NCBI RefSeq assembly: GCF_000986865.1
Contig: NZ_LAVS01000004.1
Span: 62,001-126,000, forward strand
Direction: 5' to 3'
DNA length: 64,000 nt
From: Rheinheimera mesophila
GTDB taxonomy: Bacteria; Pseudomonadota; Gammaproteobacteria; Enterobacterales; Alteromonadaceae
This document shows positions 27,012-36,862 of the stretch, piece after piece. The notes beneath the pieces were generated by a model. It was not told the DNA's origin. It saw only the letters and a program-made list of their open reading frames with translations, and ran no database searches. How positions within the stretch are numbered: position 1 is the stretch's first letter; each line of letters starts with the position of its first letter. The translations under genes were made by a program, and so were the position numbers.

Positions 27012-28223
27012 GTGAAAAGCCTGCAATTCCTCCTCAGTGTCCGTATTGGTTTGCGTTACAGCCAAAGCCGGAAAGGTCACGGCTTTTTGTCTTTTATCAC
27101 GCTGTTTTCTGTCACAGGTATTTTTTTGGGGGTAATGGCACTGACTATTGTCAGCTCGGTGATGAATGGTTTTGAGGCTGAGCTGAAAAAACGCATCCTG
27201 GGGGTGATCCCACATTTGATAGTACAAACTGAGGCCAATAAACGGCTGGATATCGCAGCGTTACAGCAGCAGTACCCGCAAATTCTGCAGACAACACCTT
27301 ATTTACAACTTGAAGCTTTAGCCCAGAGTCCGGGGCAACTGACCGCCGTGTTGTTACAAGGCATAGAGCCTGGCCAAATCCCGGCATTTTTGCAGCAGTC
27401 TTTGGTTGCTGGGGACTGGGCTGATTTAACCAGACAACCTTATTCAGTGATTTTAGGCGCAGGCCTTGCCGATCAGTTAAAGGTAGGTCCGGGTCAACAA
27501 ATCCGTTTGTTACTGGCCGAGGGCGGCAGTTTTACCCCTATGGGCTGGTTACCACGCCAGCGGTTATTTACTGTAACAGGGTTAATTAATACCGGCTCCG
27601 AAGTGGATAATGGTGTGGCTTTATTGCATTTGCCTGATTTACAACGTCTTGGCAGTAAAGCTAAACAGGCGCCGCAGTGGCGGTTAAGTCTCGCTGAACC
27701 TTTTGTTGCCCCGGCTTTAGCCAATCAGATTGCCGACTTTCCGGCCGTGGCTCAGGTGACAGACTGGCGTGATAGTCACGGCAAATTGTTTTCCGCCGTT
27801 GCCATGGAAAAAGCCATGATGTGGCTGATGTTGTTGCTGATCGTGGCCGTAGCTGCGTTTAACATCGTCTCTGCGCTGGTGATGATGGTGACGGAAAAAC
27901 AACGCGAAGTCGCCATTTTAAAAACCCAGGGCATGACGGACAGCCAGCTTTTCAGCGTTTTTGCGGTGCAAGGTATGAATAACGGTCTGCTCGGTACATT
28001 AACTGGTGCGGTGGCTGGTATTGTTGTGGCGTGGCAACTAAATGGTATTTTATCGGTTTTGGGCATTAGTGTAGTGGCTGGTGTGGCGTTGCCTGTGGAC
28101 ATTCAGCCCGTACAGATTTTCTTTATCGTCGTCTGTGCTTTAGTGCTGACCGCATTGGCGGTGGTTTATCCAGCCTGGCGGGCAGTGCAAGTACAACCGG
28201 CAGAAGTGCTCAGAGATGAATAG
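27012..28223 (+). CDS. lolC: Lipoprotein-releasing ABC transporter permease LolC
   Basis: LolC is one of two inner-membrane permeases that, with LolD, hand outer-membrane lipoproteins to LolA. The 403-residue protein starts at GTG (27012). It has the LolC/E layout: TM1 after RYSQSRKGHGFLSFITLFSV, a large periplasmic domain (about 50-265), and three C-terminal TMs ending with VVYPAWRAVQVQPAEVLRDE. The PMGWLP stretch near residue 179 lies in the periplasmic LolA-binding Hook region found in LolC, supporting C rather than E. A repeat-bearing 142-base gap separates it from lolD, unlike the tight spacing in E. coli. Confidence 0.92.
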   Translation: MKSLQFLLSVRIGLRYSQSRKGHGFLSFITLFSVTGIFLGVMALTIVSSVMNGFEAELKKRILGVIPHLIVQTEANKRLDIAALQQQYPQILQTTPYLQLEALAQSPGQLTAVLLQGIEPGQIPAFLQQSLVAGDWADLTRQPYSVILGAGLADQLKVGPGQQIRLLLAEGGSFTPMGWLPRQRLFTVTGLINTGSEVDNGVALLHLPDLQRLGSKAKQAPQWRLSLAEPFVAPALANQIADFPAVAQVTDWRDSHGKLFSAVAMEKAMMWLMLLLIVAVAAFNIVSALVMMVTEKQREVAILKTQGMTDSQLFSVFAVQGMNNGLLGTLTGAVAGIVVAWQLNGILSVLGISVVAGVALPVDIQPVQIFFIVVCALVLTALAVVYPAWRAVQVQPAEVLRDE

Positions 28224-28345
28224 TTTCCTCGTCGTCCTTGACGCTGCAGCGTTGTTGACGGCGTACTTTCGCCCAAGCTCAGCTCTATTGACGAAACGGG
28301 TGGACACAACACCCGCCCCTACAGTACGACGACACTGTACTTTCA
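28224..28345. repeat. Dispersed intergenic repeat, short subtype, copy D, inside the lolCDE operon
   Basis: Directly after the lolC stop come TCGTCGTCCTTGACGCTGCAG and then GTTGTTGACGGCG, matching the left arm of copy A. A second part, ACGGGTGGACACAACACCCG followed by CCCCTAC, resembles the central hairpin of copy E in reverse. The tail GTACGACGACACTGTAC is palindromic at its tips. RNA from it would fold within the lolC-lolD transcript. Confidence 0.6.
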
Positions 28346-28365
28346 ATTTTTTTGGATAGGATCGA

Positions 28366-29064
28366 ATGACCAGTATTTTAACGGCCCGTCACATCAGTAA
28401 AAGTTACACAGATGGTGCTAATGTCACTGCTGTGTTGCATCAAATCAGTCTGGACGTCAAAGCTGGCGATATGCTGGCGATAGTGGGTAGTTCTGGATCT
28501 GGCAAAAGCACTTTGTTGCATATACTGGGCACGTTGGACCAGCCAGACAGTGGTGAGCTCACCTTATTAGGCAAGGCGGTGGCTAAATTATCGGCTCATG
28601 CCAAAGCCCGGCTGCGTAATCAGCATCTTGGTTTTATTTATCAGTTTCACCATCTGTTGATGGATTTTACTGCGCTGGAAAATGTGGCTATGCCGCTGCT
28701 GATCCGTGGTGAATCCACTGAAAAAGCCGAACAAAAAGCCGCCGCTATGTTGAGCCGGGTTGGCCTTGCCCATCGGCTGAAACACAGACCGGCGGAGTTG
28801 AGTGGCGGTGAGCGGCAGCGTGTGGCTATTGCCCGGGCTTTGGTGGGCGAGCCTGCGCTGGTATTAGCGGATGAGCCCACGGGTAACCTGGATCATCAAA
28901 CCGCCGAGAGTATTTATAAGTTACTGCGCGAATTAAACCGTGAGCTGAAAACCAGTTTTATTGTGGTCACTCATGATTTGGCTTTGGCAAAGAAGCTGGA
29001 CCAACAGTATTGGATGCGGGACGGTCATTTAGGTAAAACGATGGATGGTTTGTCTCATGGCTAG
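28366..29064 (+). CDS. lolD: Lipoprotein-releasing ABC transporter ATPase LolD
   Basis: The 232-residue ATPase powers lipoprotein extraction by LolCDE at the cytoplasmic face. It has Walker [17 protein letters not shown], the MacB/LolD-type [18 protein letters not shown], signature [15 protein letters not shown] and Walker [23 protein letters not shown] ribosome site precedes its ATG. Its stop overlaps the lolE start by 8 bases (ATGGCTAG). Confidence 0.96.
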   Translation: MTSILTARHISKSYTDGANVTAVLHQISLDVKAGDMLAIVGSSGSGKSTLLHILGTLDQPDSGELTLLGKAVAKLSAHAKARLRNQHLGFIYQFHHLLMDFTALENVAMPLLIRGESTEKAEQKAAAMLSRVGLAHRLKHRPAELSGGERQRVAIARALVGEPALVLADEPTGNLDHQTAESIYKLLRELNRELKTSFIVVTHDLALAKKLDQQYWMRDGHLGKTMDGLSHG

Positions 29065-30295
29065 TGTGTCCTGGCAACTGGCGCAGCGTTATCGCAAAAG
29101 CCGTAACAGCAATGCATTTATTCGTTTTATCGCAGCCTCTTCCACTATAGGTATAGGTTTGGGCGTGGCTATTCTTATTCTGGCCTTGTCGGTAATGAAT
29201 GGCTTTGAACTGGCGTTAAAAGACAAGCTGTTGTCTGTCATTCCTCATGTCGAGTTGCAGGCGGTGTCGGATCCTATCCGCAACTGGCAGAAAAAAATCA
29301 GGCCGTTGCAGCAGCATCCCGGCGTAGTGGCTGGTGCACCTTACATCAAAACCAATACCATGATCCGCAGCGGTGCTAAAGTTAAGGCCGCCAGTTTACG
29401 CGGTATTGATCTGCAGCTTGAACAAGGCATCAGTGCTTTAGGCTCTTTTGTGGTGGCTGGAGAGTTAAACCATATCAGCGAACATCAGATCGTGCTTGGT
29501 AAAGGTGTTGCGGATGAAGTGCAGGCCAATGTTGGCGATGAAGTACAACTGATGCTGCCGCAAGTCACTGCTGACGGTAAACTCGCCAGCCACAAGCATG
29601 TCAGCTTAACAGTGGTGGCTATCGTCAGTATTGGCGGTCAACTGGATTATCAGCAAGCCTGGGTGGATATTGCCGCCTTAGGCCAATGGCTGAATTACCC
29701 GCCCGCAGCAGTGCAGGGTTTTGCCTTTAAAATTGCCGATATTTTTGCAGCTCCAGTGTTATCACGTGAATTAGGTGCTCAGGCCACTGATTATGTCTAC
29801 ATGCTGGACTGGTTTCGCACTCAAGGCCATTTGTATACCGATATTCAGATGGTGCGCAGTATTTTGTATCTGGTGTTAGTGCTGGTGCTGGCGGTAGCCT
29901 GTTTTAACATTGTAGCGACTTTAGTGATGGCGGTGCGGGAAAAACAAGGTGATATCGCTATTTTATTAACCATGGGCATGCCCAGGCGTCGCATTGTTAA
30001 AGCCTTTATGTGGCTTGGCTGGCTGAACGGTTTGACTGGTACTTTAGTAGGGGGCGCTGTCGGGTTATTGTTGGCCTGGCAAATCGAACCACTGTTTCGG
30101 CTGATCACCAGCCTGACGGGCTTTAGTTTGCTCGACTCCAGCATTTACTTTGTCGATTATGTCCCTTCTGATATTGAGCCTGTGCAAGTGGTGATGACCA
30201 TAGGGATCGCCTTAGTGATGAGCTTGCTGGCCACCATTTACCCTGCACTTAGTGCCAGTAAAGTGCAGCCAGCTTTTGTCTTGGGTCAACGCTGA
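29057..30295 (+). CDS. lolE: Lipoprotein-releasing ABC transporter permease LolE
   Basis: LolE is the second permease of LolCDE. I start it at the ATG overlapping the lolD stop (29057, 412 residues), giving [19 protein letters not shown], instead of the upstream ATG at 29045. The architecture mirrors LolC: TM1 ([18 protein letters not shown]), a large periplasmic domain, then three TMs and the tail [18 protein letters not shown]. The [18 protein letters not shown] stretch is typical of the family. Third gene of a lolC-lolD-lolE operon located beside mfd as in E. coli. Confidence 0.94.
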   Translation: MASVSWQLAQRYRKSRNSNAFIRFIAASSTIGIGLGVAILILALSVMNGFELALKDKLLSVIPHVELQAVSDPIRNWQKKIRPLQQHPGVVAGAPYIKTNTMIRSGAKVKAASLRGIDLQLEQGISALGSFVVAGELNHISEHQIVLGKGVADEVQANVGDEVQLMLPQVTADGKLASHKHVSLTVVAIVSIGGQLDYQQAWVDIAALGQWLNYPPAAVQGFAFKIADIFAAPVLSRELGAQATDYVYMLDWFRTQGHLYTDIQMVRSILYLVLVLVLAVACFNIVATLVMAVREKQGDIAILLTMGMPRRRIVKAFMWLGWLNGLTGTLVGGAVGLLLAWQIEPLFRLITSLTGFSLLDSSIYFVDYVPSDIEPVQVVMTIGIALVMSLLATIYPALSASKVQPAFVLGQR

Positions 30296-30328
30296 GCTGG
30301 TTCAACTGAATAGAAAAACACGCCAGAG

Positions 30329-30862
30329 TCAGTCGGGGTCTGTCTGATCCTGGCGTTGTTGCCTGCGATTCTGCCAGGCTTTTTTCACCGACCAACACCA
30401 GAAATAATCCACCAGTACATAACCTAAGGCTGACAACGTAGAGCCGATGATCAGGCTACCCAAAAGAAAAGGTTTGCCTAGGGTATCGAGGCTCTCCAGC
30501 AACCAGCTTAAACTGACCTGCGATTCTACATGATGAGCCGGATGGCCTAAAATCAGAGCACCTAATTGATAACAGATAAAAAAGATTGGTCCCATGGTCA
30601 ATGGATTGGTGAGCCAGACCAACGCGGCTGATAAAGGCAAATTGACTCTGAATAAAATCGCCAAAGCTGCGGCTAACACCATCTGAAATGGCATAGGGAT
30701 CAGTGCTACAAATAGTCCGACGGCAAAAGCACCACGGGCTGATCGGCGGTTAAAGTGCCACAAATTGTTGTCATGCAACAAAGTGCCAAAGATCGTTAGC
30801 GACGGATGCTGCTTGATTTTTTCGGTATCTGGTAGATATTTCTTAATTAGATTCTTTGCCAT
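30329..30862 (-). CDS. DUF2062 inner-membrane protein
   Basis: The 177-residue protein has the DUF2062 layout: a soluble N-terminus, a first hydrophobic hairpin with GLFVALIPMPFQMVLAAALAI (quoted in part by family logos), then WLTNPLTMGPIFFICYQLGA and a further TM near residue 145. It ends in a basic, Gln-rich tail. No function is established for the family. It is divergent from comEC with only 25 bases between the start codons, so the two promoters must overlap each other's coding ends or leaders. Confidence 0.85.
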   Translation of the reverse strand: MAKNLIKKYLPDTEKIKQHPSLTIFGTLLHDNNLWHFNRRSARGAFAVGLFVALIPMPFQMVLAAALAILFRVNLPLSAALVWLTNPLTMGPIFFICYQLGALILGHPAHHVESQVSLSWLLESLDTLGKPFLLGSLIIGSTLSALGYVLVDYFWCWSVKKAWQNRRQQRQDQTDPD

Positions 30863-30887
30863 TACAACTCATTAATGAAAAATTAAC

Positions 30888-33098
30888 GTGAACCGTTTTT
30901 TCATCGGTGTGATCAGCGGATGCCTATTGTCATTATTTTTACCAATAGTGCCAGAGCTTTTGTGGCTTATTTTCCTGCTGGCTTTGATTTTGACCTGCAT
31001 GTACTACCGTTTGTTATTTTTCACTGGTCTCTGTTGTGCGTTAAGCCTTTGGCTGTGGCAAGTGCAGCAGCATCAAACACAGAGTACGCAGTTATTGGCG
31101 TGGCCCGAACCTTGGCTGAAAGGGCAAGTGGTCAGTATCAGCCAACAAGATCCTGAGTTCAGCAGATTTTTATGGCAAATCAGTGAAGGGCCACAGCAAG
31201 GTTATCTGGTAAGAGTGCGCTGGCAGCAGGCGCCTGCGCTGTTAGGTCAGGGACAAGACTGGTGGTTTAAACTGCGCTGCAAAGCCGTGCGGGCGCCGGC
31301 TAATCCAGGTTCAGTGCATGTAGAAGCCAATGCCTATGTGCTGGGCATTATTGGCAATTGTGTGGTGAAGGACGCACTGGTGTTGGATGTTGAATGGGAT
31401 CATCGTCAGCAGCTATATCAGCGCCTGCAGCAAAAAATTGGCAACCTGCCATCATTTTCACTGATCACAGCTTTTACCTTAGGGGAACGGCCTTTTAGCG
31501 ACGAGTTGTGGTTAGGATTACAAGCCACAGCTTTAGGGCATTTAATTTCGATATCCGGTTTTCATATTGGTCTGCTGTTTGGCTGGGTCTATGGCCTGAT
31601 GCTGGGGGTCGCCACACTTCATATCAATCTGCTCTGGTGCAGAAAAGCTGCTGCTTTTATCGCGCTCACTGCGGCCTGGTATTACAGCTTATTGGCAGGT
31701 TTTGCTATTCCCACCTTACGGGCTTTGCTCGCTTTGGCTTTAGCTGTGTATTTGCTACAGCAGCACAGACGTTTAAGTTACAGCCAAAGCTGGCTTTTGG
31801 TCTGTGGGCTTTTGTTGTTGCTTAATCCTTTGTGGGTGATGAGCATTAGTTTTTGGCTGACGCTCTATGCGGTGGCGTTAATTTTTTTATTTGTCTGGCG
31901 TTATCCGCTTCAGGACCGCAGCTTGTCAGGGGTGATCATACATGGCTTAAAGTTTCAGGCGGTGATGACGCTGTTGATGAGCGCGCCTACCTTGCTGTTT
32001 TTTCATGGCGTAGCCCCTTTGGCCTTGCTGTCGAATCTGATTTTTGTGCCCTGGTGCTCATTTTTAGTGATCCCTTATCTGCTGATCGCTTTGTTGCTGG
32101 AGCTGGTGTTGCCTGCAGAGATGCTGTGGCACTGGCAACTGGCGGATCTGTTGCTAGCGCCGTTACAGCACTGGCTGCTGGCTGGAGCCTCTATGCAGTA
32201 TTGGTGGTTACTGCCAGCACAAACCGCATTCTCTGCGTTGTGCATCGCCTTGTTATTGCTCGCTGTATTTTTTCTGCCGGCGGCAGTGCCAAAACACAGA
32301 ATTGCGCTGTTGTCGCTGCCTTTTATCTTGTTGTTATGGCCTAAAACGCCGCAGTGGCAATTGCATCTGATTGATGTTGGGCAAGGGACGGCCGTGCTGT
32401 TGCAAAAAGGCGATAGAGGCTTGTTGTACGATGTTGGCCCTGTCTACGGCAGTTTTAATGCCACCGAAGCTTATGTGTTGCCTTATTTGCATTATCAGGG
32501 CATACGGCAACTGGATTATTTGGTGTTAAGCCATGCCGATACTGATCACACCGGGGCTTTTGCCGAAGTACTCAAGGCTTATCCGAAGCTGCAATTAATA
32601 GCCGACTTTGACACAGGCTTTTCGCAACGTCCTTGTTTGTCCTTGCCTGAGCGCTATCTGGATGCAGAGCTCTGGGCCTTTCGAAGCTTAACTCAAAGTG
32701 GGGAAGGCAATAACAGCTCCTGTGTGCTGGCCATCACCACTGCTGGCTGGCAAAGCTTACTGACCGGCGACATAGGTCATAGCGTCGAAGCTGAGTTATT
32801 AATGTCTCGGCCTGACTTAAAAACCGATCTGTTAGTGCTGGGGCATCATGGCAGTAAAAGTTCCAGCCAACTGGATTTCTTAAGTCGTGTTAAACCCTTA
32901 CTGGCGCTCAATAGTGCTGCCGCCCATAATGCCTATGGTCACCCCAGCGCTGAGGTCCTCGGGCGGCTTGCTTTGTTGCAAATCCCTCTGCTCAATACCG
33001 CAGAGCAGGGGGCTATCCGGATTGAAAAGACAGAACAACAGCTCCATATCTGGCCTTATCGCCAGCAGCCTTTGCCATTTTGGTTGCAAAAGCCGTGA
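30888..33098 (+). CDS. comEC: ComEC/Rec2-family DNA internalisation channel
   Basis: The 736-residue membrane protein moves single-stranded DNA into the cytoplasm in natural transformation. An N-terminal soluble DUF4131 region (about 60-160) follows two short TMs. The competence domain (about 200-470) has LISISGFHIGLLFGW and many TMs. A C-terminal metallo-beta-lactamase-like nuclease domain has the metal motif LSHADTDHTGAF and VLGHHGSKSSSQ. The GTG start at 30888 is the longest plausible one. It is followed after 68 bases by msbA, the same order as ycaI-msbA in E. coli. Whether the strain is transformable is not shown here. Confidence 0.93.
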   Translation: MNRFFIGVISGCLLSLFLPIVPELLWLIFLLALILTCMYYRLLFFTGLCCALSLWLWQVQQHQTQSTQLLAWPEPWLKGQVVSISQQDPEFSRFLWQISEGPQQGYLVRVRWQQAPALLGQGQDWWFKLRCKAVRAPANPGSVHVEANAYVLGIIGNCVVKDALVLDVEWDHRQQLYQRLQQKIGNLPSFSLITAFTLGERPFSDELWLGLQATALGHLISISGFHIGLLFGWVYGLMLGVATLHINLLWCRKAAAFIALTAAWYYSLLAGFAIPTLRALLALALAVYLLQQHRRLSYSQSWLLVCGLLLLLNPLWVMSISFWLTLYAVALIFLFVWRYPLQDRSLSGVIIHGLKFQAVMTLLMSAPTLLFFHGVAPLALLSNLIFVPWCSFLVIPYLLIALLLELVLPAEMLWHWQLADLLLAPLQHWLLAGASMQYWWLLPAQTAFSALCIALLLLAVFFLPAAVPKHRIALLSLPFILLLWPKTPQWQLHLIDVGQGTAVLLQKGDRGLLYDVGPVYGSFNATEAYVLPYLHYQGIRQLDYLVLSHADTDHTGAFAEVLKAYPKLQLIADFDTGFSQRPCLSLPERYLDAELWAFRSLTQSGEGNNSSCVLAITTAGWQSLLTGDIGHSVEAELLMSRPDLKTDLLVLGHHGSKSSSQLDFLSRVKPLLALNSAAAHNAYGHPSAEVLGRLALLQIPLLNTAEQGAIRIEKTEQQLHIWPYRQQPLPFWLQKP

Positions 33099-33166
33099 AC
33101 AATTGCTGAAAGCGCCGGCGCAACAAGGTAGAATGGTAGCGGTTTTGTTATTCTTTGGGGTTAAAT

Positions 33167-34918
33167 TTGTCTTCACAAACAACGGGTTCAATTAGCACCT
33201 TTAAACGCCTGATGCGGTATTTAAAACCCTATAAAGCGGGTTTTGCACTGGCGATGTTTGGTATGGCGGGTTACGCCTGCGTGGATATTTATTTTATCTC
33301 TCAGTTTTCCAGCTTCATTGACCGGGGGATCACGCAAAAAGATACCGCTTATTTAGCCTGGGCGCCGGTGTTTGTGGTCGGTATGTTTTTTCTGCGTGGT
33401 GTATTTCATTTTATCTCCAGCTACTGCCTGAACTGGGCTGGCACTCATATCGTCAAAGACTTACGCCAGCAACTGTTCCGTCAGATGATTGCTTTGCCTG
33501 TCAGTTACCATGACAAACATTCAACAGGTGAGCTGATTTCAAAAATTACCTACGATGCCGAACAAATCAAACAAGCGTCCAGCAAAGCCCTGGTGGTGCT
33601 TATCCACGAAGGTGTGTTTGTTCTGGGATGCTTAGGGTTGATGTTTTATAACAGCTGGCAGCTCTCCTTGATTTTTTTGGTGATAGCGCCGCTGATTGCG
33701 GTGATCGTAGCGCAGGTGTCGAAACGTTTTCGTAAAATCAGCAGCAATATGCAAAATGCGATGGGCGATGTCACCACCAGCTCGGAGCAAATGCTAAATG
33801 GCCATAAAGTGATTTTATCCTTTGGTGCGGGCGAATTAGAAAACAACAGATTCAAAATGGTGAATAACCGCAACCGTCAGCTCGATGTCAAAATGGAAGC
33901 GACCCGCGCCATCAGCGTCTCACTGATCCAACTGATTGCTTCCTTTGCTTTGGCTTTTGTGATTTATCTGGCGAGCTTCCCCGCTATGCTGGATACCCTA
34001 ACCCCGGGTACCTTTAGTGAAATGATCACCGCCATGATGCTGCTGTTAAAACCGCTGAAACAACTGACTACGGTCAATAGTGATTTTCAGCGTGGCATGG
34101 CAGCGGCGGCTAATGTGTTTAAAGTGCTGGATGAAAAACCAGAGCAGGATACGGGCACTATTGAACTGAAACAGGTGACAGGTGCCATTGAAATTAAAGA
34201 CTTGAGCTTTCACTACCCGGGTCATGACAAACAGGTATTAAAGCAGATTAATATCAAAGTCGAACCTGGTCAGACCGTCGCTTTGGTTGGCCGCTCTGGC
34301 AGCGGTAAAACCACCATTTCCAGTTTGTTGCCGCGTTTTTATGAAATTGAGCAAGGTGAAATTTTACTGGATGGCATCAATACCAAAGACTGTACGCTGG
34401 ATTCTTTGCGCTCGCAGATGGCCGTGGTCTCGCAGCATGTGGTGCTGTTTAACGACACCATCGCCAATAACATCGCTTATGGCTATCGTGGTGAATTAAG
34501 CCGGGAACGTCTGTTGGAAGTGGCGGAAAAAGCCCATGTGATGGAGTTTGTGCAGCAGTTGCCTGACGGCCTTGATACCGAAATTGGCGAAAATGGTGTG
34601 ACTTTATCCGGTGGTCAACGTCAGCGTATTGCCATAGCCAGGGCTTTATTACGTCAGGCGCCGCTGCTTATTCTGGATGAAGCCACTTCTGCTTTGGATA
34701 CTGAATCAGAACGTAAAATTCAGGGCGCGTTGGATGAATTATTTAAAGGCCGCACCAGTATTGTGATCGCGCATCGTTTGTCTACCATTGAAAATGCTGA
34801 CCAAATTTTAGTGATGGATCAGGGCCAGATTGTAGAGCAGGGCAATCATCAGTCCTTGCTGGCACAAAATGGCTATTATGCTCAGTTGTATAAAATGCAA
34901 TTTAGTGAAGCCGGATGA
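33167..34918 (+). CDS. msbA: Lipid A export ABC transporter MsbA
   Basis: MsbA flips lipid A-core across the inner membrane. I start it at TTG 33167, which follows GGGG at 33157-33160 and gives the usual length (583 residues); a TTG at 33155 is also in frame. Six TMs (about 20-310) precede the ATPase domain with Walker A VGRSGSGKTTISSLLPRF, signature LSGGQRQRIAIARALL and Walker B LLILDEATSALD. The stop overlaps the lpxK ATG by four bases, so export and lipid A synthesis genes are coupled. Confidence 0.95.
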   Translation: MSSQTTGSISTFKRLMRYLKPYKAGFALAMFGMAGYACVDIYFISQFSSFIDRGITQKDTAYLAWAPVFVVGMFFLRGVFHFISSYCLNWAGTHIVKDLRQQLFRQMIALPVSYHDKHSTGELISKITYDAEQIKQASSKALVVLIHEGVFVLGCLGLMFYNSWQLSLIFLVIAPLIAVIVAQVSKRFRKISSNMQNAMGDVTTSSEQMLNGHKVILSFGAGELENNRFKMVNNRNRQLDVKMEATRAISVSLIQLIASFALAFVIYLASFPAMLDTLTPGTFSEMITAMMLLLKPLKQLTTVNSDFQRGMAAAANVFKVLDEKPEQDTGTIELKQVTGAIEIKDLSFHYPGHDKQVLKQINIKVEPGQTVALVGRSGSGKTTISSLLPRFYEIEQGEILLDGINTKDCTLDSLRSQMAVVSQHVVLFNDTIANNIAYGYRGELSRERLLEVAEKAHVMEFVQQLPDGLDTEIGENGVTLSGGQRQRIAIARALLRQAPLLILDEATSALDTESERKIQGALDELFKGRTSIVIAHRLSTIENADQILVMDQGQIVEQGNHQSLLAQNGYYAQLYKMQFSEAG

Positions 34919-35898
34919 ACTGGTGGGAGAGAGGCTGGTATCGCCAGCACCCTTTTACGCTGTTGTTTTGGCCACTGAGCTTGCTTTATCGGCTGGTTGC
35001 TACGCTTCGCCGTTTCGGCTACCAGCGTGGCTGGTTTGCATCTTTTGCGGTGGAAAAACCCGTTGTTATTGTCGGTAATATTTCGGTGGGTGGCACTGGC
35101 AAAACGCCTTTTACCTTGTGGCTTTGTCAGTTTTTAACAGCGCAGGGATTTACCCCTGGTATTGTCAGCCGGGGTTATGGGGCCCGTATTACGGCGCCAG
35201 TGCGGGTTACTGCTTTGCATCAGGCTTGTGATGTGGGGGATGAACCTTTGCTTTTGGCGAGCAAAAGTCAGTGCCCTGTGGTGGTCTGTCCGGACAGAGT
35301 GGCTGCTGCGCAGTATCTGCTGGAAACCACAGACTGCGATATAGTGATCAGTGATGATGGTCTGCAGCACTACCGATTAAAACGCGATCTGGAGCTGGTA
35401 TTGATTGACGGTCAACGCGGTTTGGGTAACCAGCAGTTACTGCCGGCAGGGCCTTTGCGGGAGCCGGTGTCGCGTTTAAAAAAAGTGGATGCAGTGATTG
35501 TCAACAGCGGTGAATATGCCTTAGCGAAGGGCACAACAACGCCACAGCACCAGATGCAGTTAAAGCCTGTTACGCCACAAGCGTTGGATGGTCAAAGTCA
35601 GTGGCAAGCACAAGCTGTGACTTTAGTAGCCGCTATAGGTAATCCCCAGCGTTTTGTCGATACGGTCAAAAGTATTGGCATCGAGATCAAAAGTACTGCT
35701 TTTTTCCGCGATCATTTTGCTTTTGATGAACAGAGTCTGGCGGATATCGAAGGCCCGGTGCTGATGACGGAAAAAGATGCAGTCAAATGCCGTGCTTTTG
35801 CTAAAGCCCATTGGTATTACCTGCCGGTCGAAGCCGACCTGTCGGATGAATTTAAATTCTGGCTGCAGCACCAGCTGCGCCGATGGAGAGAGAAATAA
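34915..35898 (+). CDS. lpxK: Tetraacyldisaccharide 4'-kinase LpxK
   Basis: LpxK phosphorylates the 4' position of the lipid A disaccharide at the inner membrane. The 327-residue enzyme begins [20 protein letters not shown], with a membrane-associated N-terminal helix. It carries Walker [19 protein letters not shown] and SRGYGA, and later [15 protein letters not shown] (catalytic-region DDGLQH). Start overlaps msbA (ATGA) and the stop overlaps the next start (TAATG). Confidence 0.96.
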   Translation: MNWWERGWYRQHPFTLLFWPLSLLYRLVATLRRFGYQRGWFASFAVEKPVVIVGNISVGGTGKTPFTLWLCQFLTAQGFTPGIVSRGYGARITAPVRVTALHQACDVGDEPLLLASKSQCPVVVCPDRVAAAQYLLETTDCDIVISDDGLQHYRLKRDLELVLIDGQRGLGNQQLLPAGPLREPVSRLKKVDAVIVNSGEYALAKGTTTPQHQMQLKPVTPQALDGQSQWQAQAVTLVAAIGNPQRFVDTVKSIGIEIKSTAFFRDHFAFDEQSLADIEGPVLMTEKDAVKCRAFAKAHWYYLPVEADLSDEFKFWLQHQLRRWREK

Positions 35899-36092
35899 TG
35901 GCTTTAAATATCGCCTTACTGGACATCATTGCTTGTCCACTTTGCAAAAACAAACTGAAACTGGATAAAGAAAAGCAGGAATTAATTTGTACTGCGGATC
36001 GTCTGGCTTATCCCATCAAACAACATATTCCGGTGTTATTAACCTCTGAAGCCCGTACCTTAACTCTGGATGAGGCGGAAAAATGGCGTTAG
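35898..36092 (+). CDS. ycaR: Trm112-family protein (YcaR)
   Basis: This 64-residue protein starts at the ATG overlapping the lpxK stop; the upstream frame to 35883 belongs to lpxK. It reads [17 protein letters not shown] then [20 protein letters not shown], the Trm112/UPF0434 fold. The CPLC pair is present but the second zinc pair is not, as in E. coli YcaR. Eukaryotic Trm112 activates methyltransferases, and no firm role is known in bacteria. Sandwiched between lpxK and kdsB in the conserved order. Confidence 0.9.
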   Translation: MALNIALLDIIACPLCKNKLKLDKEKQELICTADRLAYPIKQHIPVLLTSEARTLTLDEAEKWR

Positions 36093-36862
36093 TACAAGCG
36101 GCGCCAGTTAAAACAGGCTTTCTGGTGGTGATTCCGGCCCGTTACGCCAGCAGCCGTTTACCGGGCAAACCTCTGGCTGATATTGCTGGCCAGACTATGA
36201 TTGAACGGGTTTACCGTCAGGCCATGAAAAGTGGTGCAGAGCGGGTGGTGATTGCGACAGACGATGCCAGGGTGCAACAGGTGTGTGAAGCTTTTGGTGC
36301 TGAAGTTTGTATGACCAGCCCGGCCCATAACTCAGGCACTGAACGTCTGGCTGAAGTGGTGACTTTGTTAGGCCTGAGCGCTGACACCGTAGTGGTCAAT
36401 GTACAAGGCGACGAGCCTTTTATTCCGCCTGCTATTATCCGTCAGGTGGCTGAAAACTTAGCCAGCCAAAGCAAAGCCCGGATGGCGACTTTAGCCGTGC
36501 CTATTGAACATCAGGACGAAGTACAAAATCCTAATGTGGTGAAAGTGCAAAGTGACAAACAGGGCTATGCGCTGTATTTCAGCCGTTCGGTAATTCCGTA
36601 TGACAGAGATAAAAATTTTACAACCCAGTTGGCGGACATCTATCGTCGTCATCTAGGTATTTATGCCTACCGTGCTGGTTTTATTAAAGATTATGTCAGT
36701 TGGCCTGCGTCGCAACTGGAGCAGATTGAATGCTTAGAGCAACTGCGGGTGTTGTGGCAAGGCGAGGCTATTCATGTGGCTACTGCGCTTGAAGTTCCGG
36801 CAGTAGGCGTGGATACGCCAGAAGATTTAGCACGGGCCCGTCGGGTAGCGGCTACTCTGTAA
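36083..36862 (+). CDS. kdsB: 3-deoxy-manno-octulosonate cytidylyltransferase KdsB
   Basis: KdsB activates Kdo to CMP-Kdo for the lipopolysaccharide inner core. The 259-residue enzyme shows [38 protein letters not shown] and [12 protein letters not shown], all standard for the family. Its ATG lies inside the last codons of ycaR (10-base overlap), indicating translational coupling. A pseudouridine synthase gene begins at the next base after the stop. Confidence 0.96.
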   Translation: MALVQAAPVKTGFLVVIPARYASSRLPGKPLADIAGQTMIERVYRQAMKSGAERVVIATDDARVQQVCEAFGAEVCMTSPAHNSGTERLAEVVTLLGLSADTVVVNVQGDEPFIPPAIIRQVAENLASQSKARMATLAVPIEHQDEVQNPNVVKVQSDKQGYALYFSRSVIPYDRDKNFTTQLADIYRRHLGIYAYRAGFIKDYVSWPASQLEQIECLEQLRVLWQGEAIHVATALEVPAVGVDTPEDLARARRVAATL

